37,166 nucleotides of DNA, from assembly GCA_036337765.1 (NCBI GenBank), contig JAYZDP010000133.1:1-37166 (forward strand), read 5' to 3'. Each line of letters begins with the position of its first letter. Positions within the stretch are counted from its first letter, which is position 1. The stretch comes from JAYZDP01 sp036337765. Its GTDB lineage: Bacteria > Acidobacteriota > Thermoanaerobaculia > Multivoradales > Multivoraceae. The position numbers were made by a program, and so were the translations under genes. The notes under the pieces are model-generated. The model made no database searches. It had not been told where the DNA came from and saw nothing but the letters and a program-made list of their open reading frames with translations. This document shows, one piece after another, positions 17,422 to 24,575 of the stretch.

Positions 17422-18114
17422 TCAACTAGTGACCGTCGTCGTGACGACGGCAGGAATGATGACCGCCGCCATGAAGGCCGCAGCCTGTGCTGCCTCGATC
17501 GCCTCTTTCGTCGCCTTGCCGGTCACGTCGCCGTTGATCAGCTTTTCGAGCCGATCCTTGCGCCCCTTGAGCTCCTTCTTGTCGAAAATGATCGGCAAGA
17601 GATTGGAGCTCTTCGCCAGCGAGACCAGGACCACCGTGCGCGGATCGACATCGCGGGCATCCGTGAAGATCGCCTTTCGCAGGCTCTCGATGATCGCCCG
17701 CTCTGGCCCGGGGTCGATCTCAGGATAGACCTTGCGCTTGAAGAGCAGCAGCACCGTGTCCTCGTCGGCGCGCAAGATCTTGCGCCGGCACAACCCCTGG
17801 GCGACTCGGTGGAGATTCGACATCGCCGTGAATCGACTGACCCAGGTCACCGCGGTGGCGCGACGCTTGGCATCACGCACCTTGACGAGGCACTCGTCCA
17901 GCACCGGGTCGCCGAGACGGCGAGAGCTCTCCAGCTCGATGAACTTGTGCTTCTTGGCGTCCATTCGCACCCGCTTACCGATCAGCAGCTCGGCCAGAAT
18001 CGCGCCCCCCATGGCGTGCGTGTACATCGCGCCGGCAGCGGGAGTGCCCTTTTCGTCGCGTAGCGCAAGAAGGAGAACCTCTTCATGCAGGAACAGTTCG
18101 TTGCGGTCGGCCAT
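17422..18114 (-). CDS. GPP34 (GOLPH3/Vps74-like) family protein
   Basis: 230 residues. It opens with LFLHEEVLLLALRDEKGTP and continues with AMGGAILAELLIGKRVRMD, CLVKVRDAKRRATAVTWVSR, GLCRRKILRADEDTVL and FTDARDVDPRTVVLVSLAKSS, all hallmarks of the GPP34 domain. In eukaryotes GOLPH3/Vps74 binds phosphatidylinositol-4-phosphate and retains Golgi glycosyltransferases. The bacterial relatives have no settled role. The C-terminus (AAFMAAVIIPAVVTTTVTS) is hydrophobic and might touch the membrane. The ATG at 18114 comes five bases after the stop of the small frameshifted frame upstream. Confidence 0.88.
   Translation of the reverse strand: MADRNELFLHEEVLLLALRDEKGTPAAGAMYTHAMGGAILAELLIGKRVRMDAKKHKFIELESSRRLGDPVLDECLVKVRDAKRRATAVTWVSRFTAMSNLHRVAQGLCRRKILRADEDTVLLLFKRKVYPEIDPGPERAIIESLRKAIFTDARDVDPRTVVLVSLAKSSNLLPIIFDKKELKGRKDRLEKLINGDVTGKATKEAIEAAQAAAFMAAVIIPAVVTTTVTS
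17433..17450. terminator. Stem-loop near the convergent AtoE/GPP34 ends (possible bidirectional terminator)
   Basis: CCGTCGT and ACGACGG form a perfect 7-base-pair stem around CGTG. It lies just past the AtoE stop and within the last codons of the GPP34 gene. No clear T-run follows, so intrinsic termination is only possible, and the symmetry may be a by-product of the Val-Thr codons. Confidence 0.3.
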
Positions 18115-18119
18115 CGTGA

Positions 18120-18343
18120 TCAGTCCCCCTTCGCCTCGACGTTCGTCACCACCTTTCGAGCCCGGGGGCTCACCGACACCTCACCCAACCCACGCCCTGG
18201 CAGCAGGAAGCGCGCAGTCTGCTGCTCCCACGGCTCGGTCCTCGCGTTCTGGATGAGCTCGACCCCACCACCGCCACCGCCGAGGCAGCGGCCTCCGGAA
18301 CGTCCTCGACAATGTCTGCGATACCCGCGACGTGCTTGTTCAT
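18120..18343 (-). pseudogene. Small gene upstream of GPP34, broken by a one-base loss in a G-run
   Basis: An ATG at 18343, preceded by GGGAGAGAGG, opens a natural-looking frame (MNKHVAGIADIVEDVPEAA). The plausible continuation is in another frame after the GGGG at 18266-18263: VELIQNARTEPWEQQTARF, then LLPGRGLGEVSVSPRARKVV, ending with a TGA five bases before the GPP34 start. Adding one G would join them into a protein of about 74 residues. The tight spacing to GPP34 suggests a two-gene unit. I recognise no family. The break may be real or a sequencing error. Confidence 0.45.
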
Positions 18344-18352
18344 CCTCTCTCC

Positions 18353-18594
18353 CTATTCGTTACGTGAATCTGACGTCGTGAGTTGCCACGCCCCGTTGAC
18401 GGTCACCGCCTCGTCGACCCGCAGCAGATCGCGCACCAACCATTCGCCGGTGGTGATGGGATGCTTCAAACGCCCGCTGGCGCCGTCGTAGAGATAGAGG
18501 TGCCCCAGCCGTCGCGCTGCGAGAACCAGATCACCTCCCGGCCGTCGCCGACCACCCAGACGTTGGAGGGTTGTAGATAGCGCGCTAGGCCGTT
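18353..18594 (-). pseudogene. Frameshifted fragment of a dipeptidyl peptidase IV-type propeller
   Basis: Directly after the stop of the redoxin gene, one frame reads ARYLQPSNVWVVGDGREVIW then FSQRDGWG. The neighbouring frame continues HLYLYDGASGRLKHPITTGE then WLVRDLLRVDEA. Together they match one blade region of DPP-IV (S9B) N-terminal propellers, broken by a single missing base near 18502, just after GGGG. Neither the rest of the propeller nor the hydrolase domain follows; the frame ends at 18353 after about 17 unrelated residues. This is a remnant of a larger peptidase gene, and it is not continuous with the intact S9 gene at 19182-21152. Confidence 0.6.
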
Positions 18595-18606
18595 GATTCA
18601 GCAGGA

Positions 18607-19119
18607 CTACTCGCCGCGAAAGTCCAGATCCGACACCGTCCGGTCCATCATCTCGCGAACCGTCTGCCGCAGCTCCTCCGGGGTCGGCCGACCGACGAAG
18701 TACCAGCCGTTCCAGATCCGGTGGATCTCGAGGCTGGGCAGCAGCGCGAACGTGATGGGCACTGGTAACGGACCGTGGCGCTTGTCCGTGGTCTCGCGGA
18801 TTCCGAGCTCGTCGGTGAGGAGAAGGTCTTCGTCGCTCAGGAGCGGGAAGCTCGCGCCGAGGCCGCAACGAAAGGCTTCCTGCACTCGTGGAGGGTCTAC
18901 CGACACCGCGGCGACGCGGCAATAGGCGACCTCGGTAGATTGGTGGAACTCGACCAGCTCCTGCAGCTGCAGCTGTCACTTCGGTCACCACGGCCCTCGA
19001 TAGAAGGCCAGGATCAAGGGGCGGCCGTCTGCCACCTCTGCGATGGAGACCGTCTGCCCTCGATCGCTGGTCAGCGAAAGCGATGGGAAGGTGTCACCGA
19101 CATCGAGGTGGAGAGACAT
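18607..19119 (-). CDS. Redoxin (AhpC/TSA-like) selenoprotein with a predicted UxxU active site
   Basis: A single frame of 170 residues interrupted only by two TGA codons, at 18987-18985 and 18978-18976. Before them is a redoxin start (VGDTFPSLSLTSDRGQTVS, then RPLILAFYRGPW). After them the fold continues without a shift: QLQLQELVEF, AAVSVDPPRVQEAF, PLLSDEDLLLTDELGI, then ALLPSLEIHRIWNGWYF. Both TGAs fall where relatives have the Cys of W-C-P-x-C, giving W-U45-P-K-U48. No other stop occurs, so selenocysteine is much more likely than decay. The reaction is probably thiol-peroxidase or disulphide/diselenide exchange in the cytoplasm. The ATG at 19119 has a weak GAAG site; a GTG at 19161 is an alternative. 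It follows the S9 peptidase gene by 62 bases. Confidence 0.82.
18955..18969 (-). promoter_or_regulatory. Candidate bacterial SECIS hairpin for the redoxin selenoprotein
   Basis: In the mRNA, CAGCU (18969-18965) pairs with AGCUG (18959-18955) around the 5-base loop GCAGG, which begins with G as bacterial SECIS loops usually do. A GAC/GUC pair can extend the base with a bulge. The loop starts 11 bases after the second UGA and 20 after the first. The repeated CAGCUG allows alternative pairings, and no folding was computed. Confidence 0.45.
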
Positions 19120-19181
19120 GCTCTTCAGAAGGTCTTGCTTCAGCTTCGGACCCGCCGACACTACCGTATGGCCGGTACCAG

Positions 19182-21152
19182 CTATCGCATGTGCTTCAGA
19201 AACCAACCGACGTAGCGCGTCGTGGCGTCGATCACCTCGGGGAACGAGCGCACACCGTGGGCTGCAGTCGGGTAGACGGATAGCACCGACTCCACGCCTG
19301 CCTCGAGAAGAGAGCGGTGAAACTCGAGAGCCTGCGTCGGCGGGGTGTTCTGATCGGTCTCCCCCGCCATGACGAGAGTCGGGCAGCGCACTCGGTCGGC
19401 GAACATCACCGGACTGCGATCGAAGAAGCGACCGCCCGGCTCGGAGGCGCTGGCATCGAGAAAGAGCTCGTCGAAGAAGCCGATCTGCGACGTGCGGTGC
19501 TGGCTGTACCAGTCGGTGACCGGCGAGATCGGCACTGCCGCGGCGAAACGGTCGTCCTGGGTGATGAGCCACGCAGACATGAAGCCGCCGTAGCTGATCC
19601 CGGTGACGCCGACTCTGGTTGGGTCGGCGATCTGGCGTTCGACGAGGGCGTCGATGCCGGTGAGGTAGTCCCAGGTGTCCTCGCCGCCCATGTCACCGAC
19701 GACTCGACGAGCGAACTGCTGGCCGCGACAGCTCGAGCCGCGCGGGTTCGGGTAGAAGACGGCGTACCCCTTGTCGACGAGCAGCTTCGCGCCGCGCTGG
19801 CGTCCGTGCCAGCGGTTTCGGCACGCCCAAACGGGACCACCGTGGATGTCCATAACCAGGGGGGAGGGGCCTTCTGATCCGACGGGTCGCACCAGCCAGC
19901 CGTCTATCACCAGCTCGTCTCGAGCCGACCAGCGCACCGGCTCGATCAGCGAGTCGGGACGGCCGTCAGTGGCTGACTCGAGCGAGACAACTGGCCGCCG
20001 GTCGCCGTTCAGGAACGTCGAGATTTCCGGGGCCACTGACCACGCCTCGGCCACCCCGACAGCGCCGCCTTCAGGTAGCGCAGCGATCGCCGGGTACCAG
20101 TTGCCGATCGTGCGCTCCTCACCGGACCAGTGCTCGACGACCGAGCCCGCCTCGAGATCCACCTCCGCGACCACCGTCTCGAACGACCGGTGACCCGCGA
20201 AGACGATGTGGTGATCCCCTCGCCAACGCAGGTCCGTCACGTCGATGTGTTGGGTGTCGATCTCGACCGTTCCCCCATCGTGGCGATTCGCGATCAGGAG
20301 ACGCCCCGCAACGATCAGCCGATCGCTACACACCGCTCTGACGAACGCCAGGCGGCTGCCGTCTGATGAGCCCGACGGTAGTCCGATCTGCTCGGCCGGC
20401 TCGTAGAGGGTGGTGATCGCGCCGCTGTCGACGTGGATCGCGACCAGCCGGGAGCCGTACCACGAAGCTTCGCTGTGCGACTCCGACACGACCGCGACCA
20501 CCCCGTGGCTCCCGGCCCAGTCCGCCTCCCACGGGTTGAGGCCCGGCGTCGGCAGTGGGCGTAGGCGGGCAGGTTCGAGATCGAAGATCCACAGGCTTCG
20601 CCACAGGTTCTCGCCGTCGCCGGTCTCGACGCGAGGCATCCACAGCGGGACCTCATCGGCGCTCTTCACGGTCGTGGCGCCACCCTCACAACCGGCGAGG
20701 TCCGCTCCAAGGCCCGCAACTCCGAGAAGCACACTGGCCCCGTCGGGCGACCATCGAATGTACTCGACCACGCCCTCGACGCGCGGCGTCGCAAAGCACG
20801 CCCCCGACCCTTCGGCCCCACGCAGGCAGAGCTGACAGCTCCCCGGCTCTTCACCGTCGGAGAGAAAAGCGATCCACTTGCCGTCGGGCGAAAAGCGAGC
20901 CGCACGATCGTGCGAGCCGTGCGCCTCCAGGACGGTGAGTTCGCCCGACGCAAGGTCGACGCGACACAACCGGCTCGCGGGCGGCGACTCGAGGGTCTCG
21001 AAGATCGATCCCGTAAAGACCACCGTCGAACCGTCGGGGGCCGCGTCCACGCCGGCACCGTCGGTCACCACGCCCTGGCCTGGAGCGTGCACCGAGCGGA
21101 AGTACTCTTCGACCTCGCCGAAGAGCGCCGTCTGGCGGAGGTCTCGATCCAC
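19182..21152 (-). CDS. S9-family serine peptidase (acylaminoacyl-peptidase/prolyl oligopeptidase type)
   Basis: 656 residues from a GTG at 21152 that shares one base with the TAG of the DUF1080 gene (TAGTG), a coupled start. The N-terminal 400 residues form a TolB/DPP-like propeller (RFSPDGKWIAFLSDGEEPGS, WSPDGASVLLGVAG). The C-terminal alpha/beta hydrolase contains LVMDIHGGPVWACRNRWHG, YPNPRGSSCRGQQFARRVVG, and the nucleophile elbow GISYGGF (Ser520), with Asp600 in AGETDQNTP and His632 in TAAHGV completing the triad. It has no signal peptide, so it is probably cytoplasmic and trims short peptides or acyl-amino acids. The N-terminal extension of the open frame beyond 21152 is antiparallel noise over the DUF1080 gene. 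Confidence 0.9.
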   Translation of the reverse strand: MDRDLRQTALFGEVEEYFRSVHAPGQGVVTDGAGVDAAPDGSTVVFTGSIFETLESPPASRLCRVDLASGELTVLEAHGSHDRAARFSPDGKWIAFLSDGEEPGSCQLCLRGAEGSGACFATPRVEGVVEYIRWSPDGASVLLGVAGLGADLAGCEGGATTVKSADEVPLWMPRVETGDGENLWRSLWIFDLEPARLRPLPTPGLNPWEADWAGSHGVVAVVSESHSEASWYGSRLVAIHVDSGAITTLYEPAEQIGLPSGSSDGSRLAFVRAVCSDRLIVAGRLLIANRHDGGTVEIDTQHIDVTDLRWRGDHHIVFAGHRSFETVVAEVDLEAGSVVEHWSGEERTIGNWYPAIAALPEGGAVGVAEAWSVAPEISTFLNGDRRPVVSLESATDGRPDSLIEPVRWSARDELVIDGWLVRPVGSEGPSPLVMDIHGGPVWACRNRWHGRQRGAKLLVDKGYAVFYPNPRGSSCRGQQFARRVVGDMGGEDTWDYLTGIDALVERQIADPTRVGVTGISYGGFMSAWLITQDDRFAAAVPISPVTDWYSQHRTSQIGFFDELFLDASASEPGGRFFDRSPVMFADRVRCPTLVMAGETDQNTPPTQALEFHRSLLEAGVESVLSVYPTAAHGVRSFPEVIDATTRYVGWFLKHMR

Positions 21153-21880
21153 TACCGCAAAGCCCCATCGGACGAGATCTCTTCGAGCCGAATGTCGCGC
21201 CAGCGCACCTGCGCCCCCACCAGTTCGTCGTCCACGGCGTGGACCTGCAGCGCGATGAAGCCCTCGGCAGTCATGTCGTCGTCGAGGTCGGCAACCGCGA
21301 TGCCGTTCAGCCAAGTGCGAATCGAGGTACCGATCGCCTCGACCCGCAGACGGTTCCACTCGCGGGCCCGAAACGACCCTCGAGCCTCTTGTTCGTCCTC
21401 GCCGTCGGGCTTGTCGAGCCAACCGCGCCTGGCCTCGTCGTAGATCCCCGCGGACCAAGCCCGAGGCGACGGATCGATCTCGACCTGGTAGCCGTGCACC
21501 CGGCCCGCCGGCATGGTGAGCTCGTGCAACTCGCCGCCGCTGGCGCGGGTCGTCACCCGGGTCGGCTGATCGTAGGCGTGGCTGCGAATCTGCACCCCAG
21601 AGTTGAGGCCGTCGTCGACGAAAAACTCGAGCTCGAGCACGAAGTCGGAGTAGCGGCGCTTGGTGCACAGAAAGCTGTTCGAGGTGTCGGCCACCGACGT
21701 CCCGATCACCACTCCGTCGGCGAGTTCGTAGAGGGCAGCACCGCCGCGCTGCTCCCAGCCGTCGAGACCGTCCGCTAGTAGGTCGGTGAACTGAGTCTCG
21801 GCCCCTACGGGAGCAGCCGTGACGCCCGCGCCTAGCGCTGCACAAGCCAACCACCCGATCCACTGACCTCGCGTCGTCAC
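21152..21880 (-). CDS. DUF1080 (3-keto-disaccharide hydrolase-type) secreted protein
   Basis: 242 residues with a signal peptide (MTTRGQWIGWLACAALGAGV, cut near PVGAE). The concanavalin-like DUF1080 fold shows in FTDLLADGLDGWEQRG, FLCTKRRYSDFVLELEFFVD, LNSGVQIRSHAY, VHGYQVEIDPSPRAWSAGIY, FRAREWNRLRVEAIGTSIRT and GFIALQVHA. Members have been linked to cleavage of 3-keto-glycosides made by Gfo/Idh/MocA-type oxidoreductases. The Tat-exported Gfo/Idh/MocA and TIM-barrel genes lie about 13-15 kb away in this window, so a shared pathway is possible but not shown by operon structure. The start overlaps the serine hydrolase stop by four bases, and its stop overlaps the S9 start. Confidence 0.88.
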   Translation of the reverse strand: MTTRGQWIGWLACAALGAGVTAAPVGAETQFTDLLADGLDGWEQRGGAALYELADGVVIGTSVADTSNSFLCTKRRYSDFVLELEFFVDDGLNSGVQIRSHAYDQPTRVTTRASGGELHELTMPAGRVHGYQVEIDPSPRAWSAGIYDEARRGWLDKPDGEDEQEARGSFRAREWNRLRVEAIGTSIRTWLNGIAVADLDDDMTAEGFIALQVHAVDDELVGAQVRWRDIRLEEISSDGALR

Positions 21881-23064
21881 TCCTCACCTCCCTCGTCGTC
21901 ATGAAAGCGATCGAACAGGGCCGTCACGACCTCGTGTACGAAGCTGGAGCTCTGGATACTGCCGTTGGTGGCGACCGCGAGCCCGATGTCGTCGTCAGGG
22001 ACGAAAGCCACCAGGGCGTACCACATGGTGTTCGAGCCGTTGTGCCAGATAGTGTGACGGCCATGGACCCATTCCGGCTCATCGTCCACCCAGCCGTAGG
22101 CGTAGTTGTCGCCTTGCGATCGATGTAGCCGCTGAAACGTCTCAGTCTCGAGAAGCGTTCCCGCGCCGAGCTCGCCGCGCAGATGCTCCATCCCCCAGCG
22201 CCCCAGATCAGAGATCGACATGTGCACCGTGCCCGCTGGGCCGAGCATCGCCAGGTTGTCGCCGAAGGGTCCCGGAATCACCGGCGCCATCTTCTTGCCA
22301 TCCTGCGACAAGTGACCCCGAGGCTGCGTGACCTCGCCGGGGTTGTCGGCGCCCGGCGCTCCGAACCCGGCAGAGGTCAGACCTAGAGGCAGAAAGATCT
22401 CCCGCCGCACGAGGCTCTCCCAATCGCGATCGGCCAGCGACTCGAGCGCCGCGCCTGCGGTGATGAAGCCGGCGTTCGAGTACAGGAACGTCTCCCCAGG
22501 CGCTGACACCGGCTCGGTGGCCGACAGCACCCCAAGCGCATCGCGGCGTTGGTCGCGAAGCGGCTCCTTGCTGGTGCGAAAGCGGGCAAAGTCGCGCATC
22601 GGAAGATTGGCGACCAGACCGCTGCGGTGCGACAGTAGCTGGGTCAGGGTCACTTCGCTGAAGACCGACTCACCGAAGGGCACGGGCAGGAGATCCCCGA
22701 GGGCAGCGTCCCACTCCAACCCGCCGCGCTCGACGTAGCGCGCCGCCAGGGTCGCCGTGAACGACTTCGTGATCGAGCCGATGTGCCAGAGATCGCCGCG
22801 CTCGACCGGCGTGTCGTCGTCGCTCTTTCGCGCCCCGGCCGCGCCGTAGGCGCGCAGACCTGCCGAATCGAAGACCGCGGCGGCGACGCCAGGCGCGCCC
22901 ACCGACTCGACCCGCTCCTTGAGGAAGGCGGCAAGATCCTCGACTTCCGTTTGCTGAGCGGCGCCCGGCAAGGCCACCAGACCGATCGCCAGAGCCACGA
23001 GACCGAGGCGCGAAACGAACCGGCGCTCAGCGATGGCGGGCGCGTGTGCGAACCGTGTAGACAC
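21877..23064 (-). CDS. Secreted serine hydrolase (class C beta-lactamase/penicillin-binding fold)
   Basis: 395 residues from the GTG at 23064. This start gives a signal peptide with basic residues, then SRLGLVALAIGLVALPGAAQ; a GTG at 22998 would give a shorter, uncharged one. The three active-site motifs are intact: S97-I-T-K100 in HIGSITKSF, Y195-S-N197 in FLYSNAGF, and H341-N-G343 in IWHNGSNTMW. The C-terminal beta-strand VPDDDIGLAVATNGS is typical. Such proteins act as esterases, D-aminopeptidases or beta-lactamases in the periplasm; the sequence does not tell which. It overlaps the ProA-like gene by about 38 bases upstream and the DUF1080 gene by four (ATGA). Confidence 0.88.
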   Translation of the reverse strand: MSTRFAHAPAIAERRFVSRLGLVALAIGLVALPGAAQQTEVEDLAAFLKERVESVGAPGVAAAVFDSAGLRAYGAAGARKSDDDTPVERGDLWHIGSITKSFTATLAARYVERGGLEWDAALGDLLPVPFGESVFSEVTLTQLLSHRSGLVANLPMRDFARFRTSKEPLRDQRRDALGVLSATEPVSAPGETFLYSNAGFITAGAALESLADRDWESLVRREIFLPLGLTSAGFGAPGADNPGEVTQPRGHLSQDGKKMAPVIPGPFGDNLAMLGPAGTVHMSISDLGRWGMEHLRGELGAGTLLETETFQRLHRSQGDNYAYGWVDDEPEWVHGRHTIWHNGSNTMWYALVAFVPDDDIGLAVATNGSIQSSSFVHEVVTALFDRFHDDEGGEE

Positions 23065-24517
23065 CGTCACCCGAGAGGATACCGCCTCGGCCGAACAGCC
23101 GACCGCCCTGCCAGTTCGACAATCCGAGCTCGGGTCGGTTGAGCGCCAGCTGCCCATCGACCCACCGGGTGTGGGAATCGCCGACGAAGGGCGCGTCGAT
23201 CGCTCGATAGAAGGCCTCCTGCGTGTCGGGGTCCGGGCATACCAGGCTCGCCGCCAGCCGTGGGCTCTGGTCATTGAACAGCGCCACCGCCTGGTCGATG
23301 TCGTCGACGATCTTGAGAGTGATCTCGGGGGTCTGCTCCCACTCCCATTCGTGGCCGAGCGATCCCTCCGCCAAAGGTTCTGCCTGCTTCTCGATCACGT
23401 CACCCCCGGCGCGCCGCACGGTCACGTCGCGCTCGAAGAGCTCCGCCGGCACGTGCTCACGATCCCCCTCTTCTACGTGCACCTTGTAGGCCTGGCCCAC
23501 ACCCGCGCCGGCCGCCTCACACCCCGCGAGAACGCGCGGCACAATCGCGGCCGCAGCGCCGCGCACTACGCAGCAGGTGTTGAGCGTGTTGCAGACCTTG
23601 CGGTCCAGCGACCGAGCCACTACCTCCTCCACCGCGCCGGGCACCGCGTCTGCCGCGATGACGATCCAGGCACCGCCGGTACCGTGCAGGCTCACTGGGA
23701 TGCCGGCCTGCCGCGCCAGATCGCCGAGCTGGCCGACAGCACCGCCGGAGCCGCGAGCGACCGCCAGAGCGAGACCCGAATTGGAGAAGAGTGCCCAGCC
23801 CGCGGCGTGCGCGGTGCTCTCGACCAGCACCACCGTGCCGTCCGGCAGACCGGCCTTTGCGAGTGCAGGCTCCAGCGCCTCCTGCATGATCGCCTTCGCC
23901 GTGCGCAACGCGTCCGAACCGATGCGAAAGACCACCGGATTGCCGCTGCGCAGCACGCCCGTAGCGTCGGCGAGGACGTTCGGACGGCCCTCGAAGACGA
24001 AGCCCACCGGCCCGAGCGCGGCACCGACGAGCTCTACCGTCCAGCCATCGTGCTCGATCGCTTCCAGCACCTCGCCGCGACGGCTCGGCGCCGCGATCCA
24101 TCCGCGCAGGCCGGCGGCCATCTTGCAGCGCATCTCGTCGCTGGCAACCAGCCGAGTCGTCGAGCGGCCGCGCGCTTCGGCCAAGGCGACGTCGGTCTCG
24201 TTGACCGCCTGGATAACGCTCCAGACAGCATCGTCCTCGAGGCGGCCAGCGAAAACCTCGAAGAAACGCTCGATGGCGGAGTTGCCGACCGAGTTCAGGG
24301 TCGCGAAGGCCTCGAGCGCCCGCTCGACGGCCCGGTCCGCGAGCGCGCGCTCGGCCGCGGGCACGTGCAGGACGTCACCGGTCGACTGAACCACCACGAT
24401 CGAGTCGCCTGGCTCGAAGCGCTCCGCCATCTCGGCCGACACCCGCACCACCCGGTTGCCGCCGAAAATCAGCGGTGTGCCAGCTGTCAGCTCTTCCAGG
24501 GGCTCGAACGACGCCAT
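23027..24517 (-). CDS. ProA-like aldehyde dehydrogenase (glutamate-5-semialdehyde dehydrogenase family)
   Basis: 496 residues from the ATG at 24517, longer than the usual ~420 of ProA because of about 75 extra N-terminal residues (ELTAGTPLIFGGNRVVRVSA, then DSIVVVQSTGDVLHVPAAE). The ProA core is clear: GWTVELVGAALGPVGFVFEG, RPNVLADATGVLRSGNPVVF, SGGAVGQLGDLARQAGIPVS, a catalytic-cysteine region RKVCNTLNTCCV near residue 305, and the C-terminus ALNRPELGLSNWQGGRLFGR. ProA reduces gamma-glutamyl phosphate with NADPH in proline synthesis. No proB is nearby, and the changed N-terminus and cysteine context leave room for another aldehyde or acyl-phosphate substrate. It is divergent from the methyltransferase gene, with 58 bases between. 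Confidence 0.85.
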   Translation of the reverse strand: MASFEPLEELTAGTPLIFGGNRVVRVSAEMAERFEPGDSIVVVQSTGDVLHVPAAERALADRAVERALEAFATLNSVGNSAIERFFEVFAGRLEDDAVWSVIQAVNETDVALAEARGRSTTRLVASDEMRCKMAAGLRGWIAAPSRRGEVLEAIEHDGWTVELVGAALGPVGFVFEGRPNVLADATGVLRSGNPVVFRIGSDALRTAKAIMQEALEPALAKAGLPDGTVVLVESTAHAAGWALFSNSGLALAVARGSGGAVGQLGDLARQAGIPVSLHGTGGAWIVIAADAVPGAVEEVVARSLDRKVCNTLNTCCVVRGAAAAIVPRVLAGCEAAGAGVGQAYKVHVEEGDREHVPAELFERDVTVRRAGGDVIEKQAEPLAEGSLGHEWEWEQTPEITLKIVDDIDQAVALFNDQSPRLAASLVCPDPDTQEAFYRAIDAPFVGDSHTRWVDGQLALNRPELGLSNWQGGRLFGRGGILSGDGVYTVRTRARHR

Positions 24518-24575
24518 GGTCCACGCAGTCTCACGTCTCGGCACCGACATTGTCAAAGTGCATACCATTCCCGCC

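Noticed and set aside
18353..18991. 212-codon minus-strand frame across the redoxin and the DPP-IV fragment
   Set aside because: Its first part is an out-of-frame shadow of the redoxin; only the last ~50 codons have real similarity, and those are annotated as a fragment.
21153..21902. N-terminal 250 codons of the open frame leading into the S9 peptidase
   Set aside because: They overlap the DUF1080 gene in another frame on the same strand and are low-complexity arginine-rich; the TAGTG junction gives the real start.
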